Shown: positions 16,662 through 24,546 of the stretch, piece by piece | Layout: every line of letters starts with the position of its first letter | How positions within the stretch are numbered: the first letter of the stretch is position 1 | Assembly (NCBI GenBank): GCA_011620605.1 | Contig: WOYW01000003.1 | Location: 1-48,605, forward strand | DNA length: 48,605 nt | Direction of reading: 5' to 3' | Source of the DNA: Bacteroidales bacterium | GTDB taxonomy: Bacteria > Bacteroidota > Bacteroidia > Bacteroidales > UBA932 | Translations under genes and position numbers: made by a program | Notes under the pieces: generated by a model | Told to the model about the DNA's origin: nothing | The model's input: the letters and a program-made list of their open reading frames with translations, nothing else | Databases searched by the model: none

Positions 16662-17864
16662 ATGAAACGCATCTTATTCTGTATCATGGCCCTGGCTGCC
16701 GTCTCGTTAACGGTTTCGGCCCAGGAAAAAGAAGAAAAAGCCGAAGAAGGATTTCAATTTACCGTCATTAAAGAGAATCCCATCACCACGGTAAAAAACC
16801 AAAGCAGCACCGGAACCTGCTGGTGCTTTTCCTCCCTTGGATTCATGGAATCCGAGCTTATGAGAATGGGGAAAGGTCAATATGATCTTTCGGAAATGTA
16901 CGTTGTTTCAAAAACATATACCGACAAAGCAGATAAATACGTCCGCCTGGACGGTTTTCTAAATTTTGCACAGGGAGGCGGTTTTGATGATTATCTTTAT
17001 GTAATTCGCAAATACGGGATCGTTCCCAATGAAGTCATGCCCGGATTGAATTACGGAGAAGACGTGCACCGTCACGGTGAATTGACAGCCGTTCTGAAGG
17101 GCATTGTAGATGCGGTCAAAAAGAATCCCAACCGTAAATTGTCAACGGCCTGGAAAAATGCTTTCCAGGGAGCCATGGATGCTTATCTGGGTGCCATTCC
17201 CGAAACATTTGAATACAATGGAGTAACTTATACTCCCAAAACATTTGCCGAATCTCTGAAATTCAATCCTGACGATTACGTAAACATTACTTCATACACC
17301 CACCATCCTTTTTACACGCAGTTTGCCTTGGAGATCCCGGATAACTGGCTTTGGGGAACTTCATATAACGTTCCCATGGAAGAATTGATGGCCGTTATTG
17401 ATAATGCCGTTATGGAAGGATATACCGTACTGTGGGCATCGGATGTGTCCGAGATGGGATTCGGACGGAGCGGGATTGCCATGTATCCCACTACCGATCC
17501 CAAAGAAATGGTTGGTTCCGACCAGGCGAAATGGCTGGAGATGTCAGTTACCGAACGGAATAACGCCTTTAGAAACCTGAAAGCTCCCGTTCCCGAGATT
17601 AAGGAAGTGACACAGGAAATGCGCCAGGAAGCCTACGACAACAAACAGACGACCGATGATCACGGAATGCAGATCTACGGAATTGCCAGGGACCAGAACG
17701 GCACTAAATATTATATGGTAAAAAATTCCTGGGGAGACGAAGCCGGGAATTATAAAGGACTTTGGTACGTAACCGAGAAATTTGTTCAATACAAGACAAT
17801 GGATATACAGGTACATAAAAATTCCATTCCAAAAGACATTCGTAAAAAAATGGGCATTAAATAA
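16662..17864 (+). CDS. Secreted C1 family cysteine peptidase (aminopeptidase C/bleomycin hydrolase type), copy 1
   Basis: The 400-residue papain-fold peptidase has a signal peptide at 1-20 (ending VSAQ). The catalytic set is present: Gln47, Cys53 (STGTCWCF), His334 (TDDHGMQIYG) and Asn355 (VKNSWGD). The bleomycin hydrolase-like YNVPMEELM and YTHHPFYTQF blocks are present too. These enzymes trim peptides from the N-terminus; the signal peptide places it outside the cytoplasm, unlike classical PepC. The gene is 14 bp after queE and 8 bp before a paralogue. Confidence 0.9.
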   Translation: MKRILFCIMALAAVSLTVSAQEKEEKAEEGFQFTVIKENPITTVKNQSSTGTCWCFSSLGFMESELMRMGKGQYDLSEMYVVSKTYTDKADKYVRLDGFLNFAQGGGFDDYLYVIRKYGIVPNEVMPGLNYGEDVHRHGELTAVLKGIVDAVKKNPNRKLSTAWKNAFQGAMDAYLGAIPETFEYNGVTYTPKTFAESLKFNPDDYVNITSYTHHPFYTQFALEIPDNWLWGTSYNVPMEELMAVIDNAVMEGYTVLWASDVSEMGFGRSGIAMYPTTDPKEMVGSDQAKWLEMSVTERNNAFRNLKAPVPEIKEVTQEMRQEAYDNKQTTDDHGMQIYGIARDQNGTKYYMVKNSWGDEAGNYKGLWYVTEKFVQYKTMDIQVHKNSIPKDIRKKMGIK

Positions 17865-17872
17865 CCTCATTC

Positions 17873-18955
17873 ATGATGAAAAAGACATTCCTGCTGATAA
17901 TTGCTGCGGTAGTACTCACCGGTACGTTAAGTGCCCAGCAATACGAATTCATAACCGTCACAGACAATCCGTCAACTACCCTGAAGAACCAGGGTCGCAC
18001 CGGGACCTGCTGGTGTTTTGCTACGCTGTCATTCCTGGAAAGCGAACTGATACGCATGGGGCACCCGGCCATGGACCTTTCTGAAATGTTCGTGGTACGT
18101 AACACTTACAAAACCCGTTTCTTTGATAATTACCTGAGAAGAGGCAAAGGGAACCTGGGGCCGGGATCCCTGAGCCACACCGCCACAAACACCATTGCCC
18201 GGTACGGGATCATGCCGGAAGAAGCCTACCCCGGGATCGCATACGATTCTCCGGGACACAACCATTCCGAATTGCAGGAATATTTAGACGCTTTGGCTGA
18301 GATCCCTGTAAAGGCAAAAAAGATCAGCCCGGAAAGCCGGGAGTTGCTGGACGCCCTTCTGGATGTCTACCTGGGAGAAGTTCAAGGGACATTCGTATAC
18401 CTGGAAAAGGAATATACACCTGTAACTTTTTTAGACCACCTGGGACTTAATATGGATGATTATGTAGAAATTACCAGCTATACACACCATCCGTTTTATG
18501 AAAAGGTAACGGTAGAAATACCGGACAACTGGGAACATGAACTGTTTTACAATGTTCCGCTGGATGAATTCATGGCTATTGCTGATCATGCACTTGAGAA
18601 TGGCTATACCCTGGCCTGGGACGGAAACATATCACGGGATTTTTCACAGGAAAACGGGGTGGCCGTAGTGCCCGGGAACGATCCTTCTGTTGATGAAGTT
18701 GAGGTCACCCAGGAAATCCGCCAACAGTGGTATGAAACATTTCAGACTACAGACGATCACCTTATGCATGTTACCGGAATTGCCCGTGACCAATACGGAG
18801 TTAAATTTTACATAACCAAGAATTCCTGGGGTGAAACCGGGAAATACAAAGGATTCGTCTATATGTCCGAGAATTATTTTCGCGGTAAATGTATAGGTTA
18901 CATGATACACAAGGACGCCATCCCCAAAGAACTCCGCAAAAAACTGGGACTTTGA
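17873..18955 (+). CDS. Secreted C1 family cysteine peptidase, tandem copy 2
   Basis: The 360-residue paralogue of the preceding gene aligns along its whole length (NPSTTLKNQGRTGTCWCF against NPITTVKNQSSTGTCWCF). It has a signal peptide ending LSAQ and Gln40, Cys46, His296 and Asn317 as the catalytic residues. It is about 40 residues shorter in the middle and before the His motif. The divergence between copies suggests an old duplication with different substrate preference. ATG codons at 17873 and 17876 are both possible starts. Its TGA overlaps the TTG start of pssA. Confidence 0.9.
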   Translation: MMKKTFLLIIAAVVLTGTLSAQQYEFITVTDNPSTTLKNQGRTGTCWCFATLSFLESELIRMGHPAMDLSEMFVVRNTYKTRFFDNYLRRGKGNLGPGSLSHTATNTIARYGIMPEEAYPGIAYDSPGHNHSELQEYLDALAEIPVKAKKISPESRELLDALLDVYLGEVQGTFVYLEKEYTPVTFLDHLGLNMDDYVEITSYTHHPFYEKVTVEIPDNWEHELFYNVPLDEFMAIADHALENGYTLAWDGNISRDFSQENGVAVVPGNDPSVDEVEVTQEIRQQWYETFQTTDDHLMHVTGIARDQYGVKFYITKNSWGETGKYKGFVYMSENYFRGKCIGYMIHKDAIPKELRKKLGL

Positions 18956-19677
18956 AAAGATTGCTGATACATATTCCCAATGCCATCACATGCATGAACC
19001 TGTTGTGTGGTGCATTGGGAATTGCTTTTCTTTTCAAAGGCAGGACAGACATTGCCTTCTGGCTGTTGATAGGAGCCGCTGTTTTTGATTTTCTGGACGG
19101 ATTTGCAGCCCGGTTGTTACATGCATATTCTGCGTTGGGTAAGGAACTGGACTCCCTGGCCGACACGATCAGTTTTGGACTTCTCCCCGCGTTTATGCTT
19201 TACGTTATCTATTTACCGGCTGCACCACGGGAATGGATGGCATTCATCCCCTTTTTGGTAGCCGTATTTTCTGCTCTGCGTTTAGCAAAATTCAATGTGG
19301 ATACTCGTCAGACAAACAGTTTTCTGGGGCTGCCCAGTCCGGCCAACGCGCTGCTGATAGCTGCTGCAGTTTATTATACCCAGAACAACCTATCGTGGAA
19401 AGCTCTTATGCAAACACCCTGGTTCATACCCTGTATGTCCGTGGTTCTGTCCTTCCTGCTGATAAGCAACCTGCCCATGTTTTCCCTAAAGCTGAAAGGA
19501 TTCGGATTCAGGGAAAACAAAGTAATATATACCTTCCTGGGATTGTGCCTGGGAATGGTCATTGCGCTGCTGACTACGGGGAACCATCCCGGTCTGGCTA
19601 TGCTGGGATGCATTAGTCTGTATATAATAATGTCCGGGATTCTGAGGATCTCCGGACATCATCAATTGAAACAATAA
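18952..19677 (+). CDS. pssA: CDP-diacylglycerol-serine O-phosphatidyltransferase (phosphatidylserine synthase)
   Basis: The 241-residue integral membrane enzyme has the full CDP-alcohol phosphotransferase motif from Asp46 (DFLDGFAAR, Gly63, Asp67, Asp71). It makes phosphatidylserine, the precursor of phosphatidylethanolamine. The start is most likely TTG at 18952, which overlaps the previous stop as TTGA. The frame stays open upstream, but those residues overlap the peptidase gene and do not look like PssA. The LKRLLIHIPNAIT sequence after the TTG is the usual N-terminus. Confidence 0.9.
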   Translation: MKRLLIHIPNAITCMNLLCGALGIAFLFKGRTDIAFWLLIGAAVFDFLDGFAARLLHAYSALGKELDSLADTISFGLLPAFMLYVIYLPAAPREWMAFIPFLVAVFSALRLAKFNVDTRQTNSFLGLPSPANALLIAAAVYYTQNNLSWKALMQTPWFIPCMSVVLSFLLISNLPMFSLKLKGFGFRENKVIYTFLGLCLGMVIALLTTGNHPGLAMLGCISLYIIMSGILRISGHHQLKQ

Positions 19678-19683
19678 TACGGG

Positions 19684-21303
19684 TTAATTCAGTTCGGGCT
19701 GAGGTCCGATCCCGAATTTTTCTACCAGTACACTGGTCACGTTAGGTGACATAAATGCAGGAAGTGTCGGCCCCAGATGAATGTTCTTCACCCCAAGACT
19801 GAGCAATGCCAGCAATACAATAACCGCTTTCTGTTCGTACCAGGCAATGTTGTAGAAGATAGGCAAATCGTTCACGCTTTCCAGTCCGAATGCGTCTTTA
19901 AGTGCCAGTGCAATTACGACGAGCGAATAACTGTCATTACATTGTCCTGCATCCAATACACGCGGGATCCCGTTTATATCCCCAAGGGGTAATTTATTAT
20001 ACCTGTATTTTGCGCATCCGGCTGTCAGGATCACATTGTCTTTGGGCAGAGCCATGGCATAATCCGTATAATACTGACGGGATTTCATACGTCCGTCACA
20101 TCCGGCCATTACCACAAACCGTTTGATCGCTCCCGATTTGACGGCCTCCACTATCTGATCGGCAAGTGCAAGGACCTGGTGATGTGCAAAGCCGCCGATG
20201 ATCTCCCCTTTTTCAATTTCTTTGGGAGGTTGGCATTGTTTTGCCTTTTCTATCAATTCAGAGAAGTCTTTCTTTCCTCCTTCTTTCCTTGCGGGCAGAT
20301 GTTTTGCTCCGGGATAACCTGCCGAGTTGGTAGTATACATTCTTTCCAGGTAGGTTGCATCTTTTAAAGGAGGAACTATACAATTGGTAGTGAACAGGAT
20401 CACACCGTTGAAGGCTTCGAATTCTTCACGTTGCTTCCACCAGGAATTACCGTAGTTACCTATAAAATGATCGTACTTTTTGAATGCCGGGTAATAATTG
20501 GCCGGAAGCATTTCTCCGTGAGTATAAACGTCCACCCCTGTTCCTGCCGTCTGCTCCAGCAATTCTTCCATGTCTTTAAGGTCGTGGCCGCTGATAAGAA
20601 TTCCCGGATTTTTTCCTACCCCGATATTCACTTTGGTCATTTCCGGATTTCCGTACGCAGTGGTATTAGCCTTATCCAACAGAGCCATGGCTTTAACACC
20701 GGTTTCTCCCGTTTTAAGAACAAGGGAGATCAACTCGTCAACCGGTTTATCATTTCGGGAGACCTGGTACAGGGCTTCTTCCATGAAACGGTAAATTTCC
20801 TTATCCTCAAACCCCAGGTTCAATGCATGATCCGCATAAGCAGCCATTCCTTTTAAACCGTAAATGGTTAATTGCTTGAGGGACCGGGCATCTTCGTTTG
20901 CCTCACTCAGTACTCCTACCTCTGCCGCTTTAGTCAGGTAATCGGAAGGATCCACGTTCAGGTTCACTTCCGGCATATCGGGAACGGTAACGCCGTTTTC
21001 GCGGGCTTTTTGTAACAATTCCTTTTTTAAGGCAAATGCTTTATCAATGCGTTCACTGATAGCAGCAGCATCAAAATTGGCATTGGTTATGGTGCAGAAC
21101 AAGGCATCCATCAAAAAATGATCGGGAACATCGGCAGCTATGCCTTTATCACGTAATGATTTTTGCACTATAGAGACACCTCTTACAGCATAGAGAAGTA
21201 AATCCATTAGTGCCGCCGTCTGAGGTTCTTTTCCGCATACTCCTTTTACAGTACAACCCTGGTTGCGGGCCGTTTCCTGGCATTGAAAACAAAACATACT
21301 CAT
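19684..21303 (-). CDS. hcp: Hydroxylamine reductase / hybrid cluster protein
   Basis: The 539-residue Hcp starts with the cluster cysteines Cys5, Cys8, Cys17 and Cys23 ([14 protein letters not shown]...VCGK). Later it has the hybrid cluster ligands in [35 protein letters not shown] and [10 protein letters not shown]. Hcp proteins reduce hydroxylamine and, in enterobacteria, nitric oxide or act in S-nitrosylation. The gene lies 31 bp downstream of a small ferredoxin, its likely electron donor. An in-frame ATG two codons in is an alternative start. Confidence 0.95.
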   Translation of the reverse strand: MSMFCFQCQETARNQGCTVKGVCGKEPQTAALMDLLLYAVRGVSIVQKSLRDKGIAADVPDHFLMDALFCTITNANFDAAAISERIDKAFALKKELLQKARENGVTVPDMPEVNLNVDPSDYLTKAAEVGVLSEANEDARSLKQLTIYGLKGMAAYADHALNLGFEDKEIYRFMEEALYQVSRNDKPVDELISLVLKTGETGVKAMALLDKANTTAYGNPEMTKVNIGVGKNPGILISGHDLKDMEELLEQTAGTGVDVYTHGEMLPANYYPAFKKYDHFIGNYGNSWWKQREEFEAFNGVILFTTNCIVPPLKDATYLERMYTTNSAGYPGAKHLPARKEGGKKDFSELIEKAKQCQPPKEIEKGEIIGGFAHHQVLALADQIVEAVKSGAIKRFVVMAGCDGRMKSRQYYTDYAMALPKDNVILTAGCAKYRYNKLPLGDINGIPRVLDAGQCNDSYSLVVIALALKDAFGLESVNDLPIFYNIAWYEQKAVIVLLALLSLGVKNIHLGPTLPAFMSPNVTSVLVEKFGIGPQPELN

Positions 21304-21334
21304 AATAGTATAATTTTAAGTGTTTTATATTTAT

Positions 21335-21619
21335 TTATTGAATCCATTCTTCTGATTTTACATTTCCCTGGGCGCTCAGGACTACTTTCTTGACAGGTAT
21401 ATAGCGTCTGGACTGCACTCTTGCCCGGCGAACCAGTTCCATCAATCCCGAACAACAGGGAACATCCATGACCAAGACCGTTAATGTTTCTATACGTGGC
21501 TGATCTATCATAACTGCCTTGCCATCAATCATCTGCAAAGCACCCTCGTGGCATCCGGTTACACATATTCCGCATCCGTTACAAAGCTTTTCATCTATTT
21601 TAACAACTGTCCTTTTCAT
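21335..21619 (-). CDS. Compact 4Fe-4S ferredoxin partner of Hcp (second cluster domain missing)
   Basis: The 94-residue protein has one complete C-x2-C-x2-C-x3-C site (Cys13, 16, 19, 23 in [11 protein letters not shown]). It is followed at once by a [14 protein letters not shown] segment (Cys55, Cys56) and [14 protein letters not shown]. Related Bacteroidota and clostridial proteins associated with Hcp carry a second ferredoxin cluster and a linker between these parts; here that middle section is absent. The start at 21619 was chosen over ATG five codons earlier from the [15 protein letters not shown] pattern. It is the first gene of the fdx-hcp operon. Confidence 0.82.
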   Translation of the reverse strand: MKRTVVKIDEKLCNGCGICVTGCHEGALQMIDGKAVMIDQPRIETLTVLVMDVPCCSGLMELVRRARVQSRRYIPVKKVVLSAQGNVKSEEWIQ

Positions 21620-21642
21620 GAAAAATACATTCAAACAATCTG

Positions 21643-21650
21643 CAAATATA
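21643..21650 (-). promoter_or_regulatory. -7 box TATATTTG for the ferredoxin-hcp operon
   Basis: This exact TAnnTTTG match on the minus strand lies 23 nt upstream of the ferredoxin start. A dyad begins 21 bp further upstream, where the -33 element or an activator would sit. Confidence 0.55.
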
Positions 21651-21671
21651 TTGATTATTGCCCCTTTATTA

Positions 21672-21687
21672 TGTTACTATTGTTACA
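21672..21687. promoter_or_regulatory. Candidate Crp/Fnr operator TGTnACnATnGTnACA
   Basis: TGTTACTATTGTTACA equals its own reverse complement at 12 of 16 positions. It lies between the two divergent start codons, 21 bp from the fdx-hcp -7 box and 15 bp from the regulator's own -7 box. This position suits activation of hcp and autoregulation by the adjacent Crp/Fnr protein. It is not the canonical E. coli FNR or CRP sequence. Confidence 0.45.
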
Positions 21688-21702
21688 CTTAAGGAATAAA
21701 AC

Positions 21703-21710
21703 TATCTTTG
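21703..21710 (+). promoter_or_regulatory. -7 box TATCTTTG for the Crp/Fnr gene
   Basis: This exact TAnnTTTG match is followed by 4 nt and the ATG at 21715. A TTG at 21680-21682 lies 20 bp upstream, correct for the -33 element, and falls inside the candidate operator. Confidence 0.68.
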
Positions 21711-21714
21711 TTCC

Positions 21715-22350
21715 ATGGAAGAAATTTACCAGTGTCCTTTATTCCTAGGCGTTGACAAACGTACTTTGGCAAGTGTGATGGATGGGAAATGCCGTGTCCG
21801 TGATTTTTCACGGGGTGAAACCGTTGCTCTTCAGGATCAACCGTACAAGTCTCTTTTTGTTGTCGAAAAAGGCATCTTACGTGCTGAAATGACTAACAGG
21901 GAAGGCGTAAAAGCTGTAATCGAAGACATAAATGCTCCCAGGGCGGTGGCTCCCTCATTTCTTTTTGCTTCAAAAAACATACTTCCGGTTACATTAACTG
22001 CGTTGACGGATTCAACTGTGGTTTATCTTCCAAAAAACGTGCTATTGTGGTTGATGAAAAAAAATGCCCGTATTTTGGAAAACCTGCTCAATAGTATTTC
22101 CGACAGGTGTCACTTCTTATCTGAACGGGTGCGTTTGCTTCAGTTTGGCACCATAAAAAGCAAATTGCAATCTTATTTTATGGAACAAAAGCATAACAGC
22201 GGATCCGCGGTATTTACCATACCCAATACACAACAGGAACTGGCGGACATGTTTGGGGTTACCAGACCTGCACTTGCAAGGGCCATCAAACAAATGGAAC
22301 AGGCTGGAACAATAATCAGAAAAGGGCACCGTACGTACGAATTCCATTAG
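21715..22350 (+). CDS. Crp/Fnr family transcriptional regulator (HcpR-like by context)
   Basis: The 211-residue regulator has an N-terminal cyclic-nucleotide-type beta-roll (about 10-110), a dimerisation helix (about 115-150) and a winged helix-turn-helix with NTQQELADMFGVTRPALARAIKQM near 165-190. It lacks the N-terminal cysteine cluster of FNR, so it does not sense oxygen through a 4Fe-4S cluster. Heme or another ligand is possible. Divergent placement next to hcp and its ferredoxin suggests that it controls them in response to nitric oxide, as HcpR does in other anaerobes; this is inferred from context. Confidence 0.88.
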   Translation: MEEIYQCPLFLGVDKRTLASVMDGKCRVRDFSRGETVALQDQPYKSLFVVEKGILRAEMTNREGVKAVIEDINAPRAVAPSFLFASKNILPVTLTALTDSTVVYLPKNVLLWLMKKNARILENLLNSISDRCHFLSERVRLLQFGTIKSKLQSYFMEQKHNSGSAVFTIPNTQQELADMFGVTRPALARAIKQMEQAGTIIRKGHRTYEFH

Positions 22351-22371
22351 CAGTTCCCAGATCAGGCGCCT

Positions 22372-22572
22372 TCAACCCGGATTATTTTCGTATTCTTCCC
22401 ACAATTCGGATTCCCTGGAATAAGCATCATCCAGAAAAGCACCCGCATTGTTCTCCACAAAATCGGCAAAATCATCCATTTCCCGGGATTTGTCAAACAG
22501 GGAAGCATCCCTGGCTGTTTTGGCCCTATGTCTGTAAAGCTCAATGATCTCGCTAAGCCTTTCCTGTTTCAT
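22372..22572 (-). CDS. Small acidic protein of unknown function (66 aa)
   Basis: The 66-residue sequence is highly charged and probably all helical (KQERLSEIIELYRHRAKTARDAS, then acidic REMDDFADFVENN and SELWEEYENN). It has no signal peptide or known motif. A near-match promoter box lies 4 nt upstream of the start, and its divergent neighbour has the same arrangement. An overlapping frame at 22362-22544 is much less protein-like. I do not recognise a family. Confidence 0.6.
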   Translation of the reverse strand: MKQERLSEIIELYRHRAKTARDASLFDKSREMDDFADFVENNAGAFLDDAYSRESELWEEYENNPG

Positions 22573-22576
22573 ACTT

Positions 22577-22584
22577 TAAATATA
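22577..22584 (-). promoter_or_regulatory. Near-match -7 box TATATTTA for the 66-aa gene
   Basis: It differs from TAnnTTTG only at the last base and ends 4 nt before the ATG at 22572, back to back with the box at 22598-22605. Confidence 0.4.
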
Positions 22585-22597
22585 AGTATAAATCCCG

Positions 22598-22605
22598 TAT
22601 CTTTG
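22598..22605 (+). promoter_or_regulatory. -7 box TATCTTTG for the MBL-fold gene
   Basis: This exact TAnnTTTG match lies 5 nt before the ATG at 22611. Confidence 0.65.
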
Positions 22606-22610
22606 TCTTT

Positions 22611-23453
22611 ATGGATAACCTTGAAATTTTAATTGATGATCGTTTTGTACCGGGAGATCCCGGACAGGAGAACCTCTTGACCGAACACGGTCTGAGCATT
22701 TATTTTGAGAAAGACGGGTATAAGTGGATGATTGACACCGGACTGTCAGAACAATTTGCAAAAAACGCCGCATGCTCCGGAATAGATATTTCGCAGATAA
22801 ATCATCTGATAATATCGCACAATCACGATGATCATACCGGAGGTCTGGGGACTTTCCTGCGACACAATTCAAAAGCCCTGATCCACCTTTCAGAATGGAT
22901 CCGGGAAAGCACCTGCTTTTCGGTTCGCAACAATATAAAAATGGATATCGGACTGGACAGGGGCTTGCTGAAAAAACACGAATCCCGCTTTGTATGGCAC
23001 CCTTCTGAAAACATACAGTTGACGGATCATGTATGGTTGTTGGCAAATATTCCCGATACTTATCCCCTGCCTATGGCCAACGCGCACCTTTCCTGGAAAC
23101 ACAAAGAAACAGAGGAAATCGACCCTTTTTATCATGAAATGGCCTTACTGATAAAAGGAGAAAAAAACACCGTTATTTCAGCCTGCTCTCATAAAGGGAT
23201 AGCCAACACTCTGGAAGCTGCTCTTGGTCTGACAGACAAACCAATATCCGCATTTGTGGGAGGAACACACCTGAGGGACGGCTATGAATCTGAAGAAGAC
23301 ATGTTGAATATAACATCATTAATTATTAAAAGACATCCGCAGTTGCACCTTTTTACGGGTCATTGTACGGGAGATAATACCATGATGGTTTTGAAACGGT
23401 TTCTCCCCGGGCGTGTAACTCCCTTTTGTTCAGGATTCAGGACCGAGATTTGA
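22611..23453 (+). CDS. Metallo-beta-lactamase-fold hydrolase (DHPS-like subgroup)
   Basis: The 280-residue cytosolic protein has the dimetal motif HNHDDH (His70, His72, Asp74, His75). ACSHKGIAN near 195 and GGTHLRDGYE near 222 follow, and LFTGHCTGD near the end supplies the last histidine. The pattern matches the MBL group named after the 7,8-dihydropterin-6-methyl-aminobenzene phosphate synthase of methanogens. In bacteria its substrate is generally unknown, so no pathway is assigned. The lipocalin gene begins within about 35 bp downstream. Confidence 0.85.
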   Translation: MDNLEILIDDRFVPGDPGQENLLTEHGLSIYFEKDGYKWMIDTGLSEQFAKNAACSGIDISQINHLIISHNHDDHTGGLGTFLRHNSKALIHLSEWIRESTCFSVRNNIKMDIGLDRGLLKKHESRFVWHPSENIQLTDHVWLLANIPDTYPLPMANAHLSWKHKETEEIDPFYHEMALLIKGEKNTVISACSHKGIANTLEAALGLTDKPISAFVGGTHLRDGYESEEDMLNITSLIIKRHPQLHLFTGHCTGDNTMMVLKRFLPGRVTPFCSGFRTEI

Positions 23454-23486
23454 TTTTTTTGTCACGTTTTTCTATCCTGCGCTGTA

Positions 23487-23993
23487 TTGCTTTTTGCAGC
23501 AGGATGCGGGGCTCAAAACCCAGAATTTAATGTAACAATAGATGATACTGTTAAGGGACTGGATCTGAACCGGTATTTGGGAAAATGGTATGAGATCGCC
23601 CGCTTTGGCCACAGTTTTGAAAGGAGACTGGTTGGAGCAACAGCCAATTACTCCCTCAGGGAAGACGGTAAGATTAAAGTCCTCAACACGGGTTACAAAG
23701 ACTCTTTTGACGGAAAATTCAATGAAGCAGAAGCTAAGGCCTATATACAGGATGAAAAATATCCGGGAGCCTCGAAAGTATCCTTTTTTCTTTTCTTTTA
23801 TTCTGATTATTGGGTTCTCGATCTGGATGAGGATTACACATTCGCCCTAATAGGCAGTAAAAACGACAAATACCAGTGGATACTTTTACGTACACCGGAA
23901 ATGGCGCCTGCCGACCTTGACAAGGTATTGAACAGAGCCACCTCTCTGGGGTATAGTACAGGCGAATTGATCTGGGTAGAACATCGCGACTAA
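23487..23993 (+). CDS. Blc-type lipocalin lipoprotein, 5' end uncertain
   Basis: This lipocalin has the family GxW motif in YLGKWYEIARFGHSFER. It also has the Blc-like YWVLDLDEDYTFALIG and LRTPEMAPADLDKVLNRATSLGY blocks. Bacterial lipocalins of this type bind lipids or membrane-derived ligands in the outer membrane. The lipobox AAGC is visible, but the only in-frame start is TTG at 23487, which leaves a six-residue signal before the cysteine. Upstream the frame is open back to the stop of the previous gene without an ATG. A different frame starting TTG at 23459 (MSRFSILRCIAF) would give a proper signal if one T of the run near 23490 were removed. A frameshift or sequence error at the 5' end is therefore possible. 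Confidence 0.75.
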   Translation: MLFAAGCGAQNPEFNVTIDDTVKGLDLNRYLGKWYEIARFGHSFERRLVGATANYSLREDGKIKVLNTGYKDSFDGKFNEAEAKAYIQDEKYPGASKVSFFLFFYSDYWVLDLDEDYTFALIGSKNDKYQWILLRTPEMAPADLDKVLNRATSLGYSTGELIWVEHRD

Positions 23994-24036
23994 CAAATCG
24001 GGAAAAATTGCCAACATATTGTGGAAAAAAGCCATT

Positions 24037-24060
24037 GTCCGGTATGAGGATATACCGGAC
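24037..24060. promoter_or_regulatory. Dyad GTCCGGTAT-N6-ATACCGGAC in the thioredoxin promoter
   Basis: Two perfect 9-bp inverted arms are separated by GAGGAT. A TTG at 24035-24037 and GACCTTTG at 24058-24065 flank the dyad with 20-bp spacing, so it fills the gap between the -33 and -7 elements. It could be a repressor operator, or an RNA hairpin ending the lipocalin transcript. The lack of a following T-run argues for an operator. Confidence 0.55.
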
Positions 24061-24065
24061 CTTTG
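24058..24065 (+). promoter_or_regulatory. Near-match -7 box GACCTTTG for the thioredoxin gene
   Basis: It differs from TAnnTTTG at the first base, ends 4 nt before the ATG at 24070, and has a TTG 20 bp upstream. Confidence 0.5.
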
Positions 24066-24069
24066 CACC

Positions 24070-24528
24070 ATGAAAACAATAATGACTATTTTAGCATTAA
24101 TTCCCGCCCTGGTACTATTTGGGGGAAATGACAGCAAGACCGATAAATCAAAAGAAAGTAAAATTAAAATTATGGAACTTACAAAAGAAGAATTCATCAA
24201 ACGTGTTTATAATTACGAAGCCAATCCTAACGAATGGAAGTATGAAGGTGATAAACCCTGTATCGTGGATTTTCACGCAACATGGTGTGCTCCCTGTAAG
24301 ATGATCGCACCTTCCCTGGAAGAGATCAATCAGGAATACAAAGGCGATTTATATATATACAAAGTAGACGTGGACAAAACCCCGGAACTGGCTGCCATAT
24401 TCGGAGTCAGGAGCGTTCCAACCCTTCTGTGGATCCCTATGTCAGGTAAACCAAGCATATCCCAGGGAGCCCTTCCTAAGAGCCAGTTGGATTCTATTGT
24501 AAAAAGCACTTTGCTTAAAACAGAATAG
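24070..24528 (+). CDS. Exported thioredoxin-fold protein
   Basis: The 152-residue thioredoxin has the active site WCAPC (72-76) in FHATWCAPCKMIAPSLEE and the cis-proline in RSVPTLLWIP. The first 18 residues form a hydrophobic signal (MKTIMTILALIPALVLFGG) without a lipobox cysteine, so it is probably periplasmic. It would reduce or oxidise disulfides in exported proteins. The start at 24070 was chosen over an upstream in-frame ATG at 24019 because the latter lies before the promoter and gives no signal peptide. An internal ATG before ELTKEEF would give a cytosolic form. Confidence 0.88.
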   Translation: MKTIMTILALIPALVLFGGNDSKTDKSKESKIKIMELTKEEFIKRVYNYEANPNEWKYEGDKPCIVDFHATWCAPCKMIAPSLEEINQEYKGDLYIYKVDVDKTPELAAIFGVRSVPTLLWIPMSGKPSISQGALPKSQLDSIVKSTLLKTE

Positions 24529-24534
24529 GTTTAT

Positions 24535-24542
24535 TATCTTTG
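24535..24542 (+). promoter_or_regulatory. -7 box TATCTTTG for the AraC-type gene
   Basis: TTTG at 24510-24513, 21 bp, TATCTTTG, 4 nt, then ATG at 24547. This is the most complete Bacteroidota promoter in the window. Confidence 0.72.
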
Positions 24543-24546
24543 CTGT

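Noticed and set aside
22362-22544. 60-codon minus-strand ORF overlapping the 66-aa protein
   Set aside because: It is in another frame of the same region with an unnatural composition (many Pro, Trp and Met). The 22372-22572 frame has a promoter box and a coherent helical sequence.
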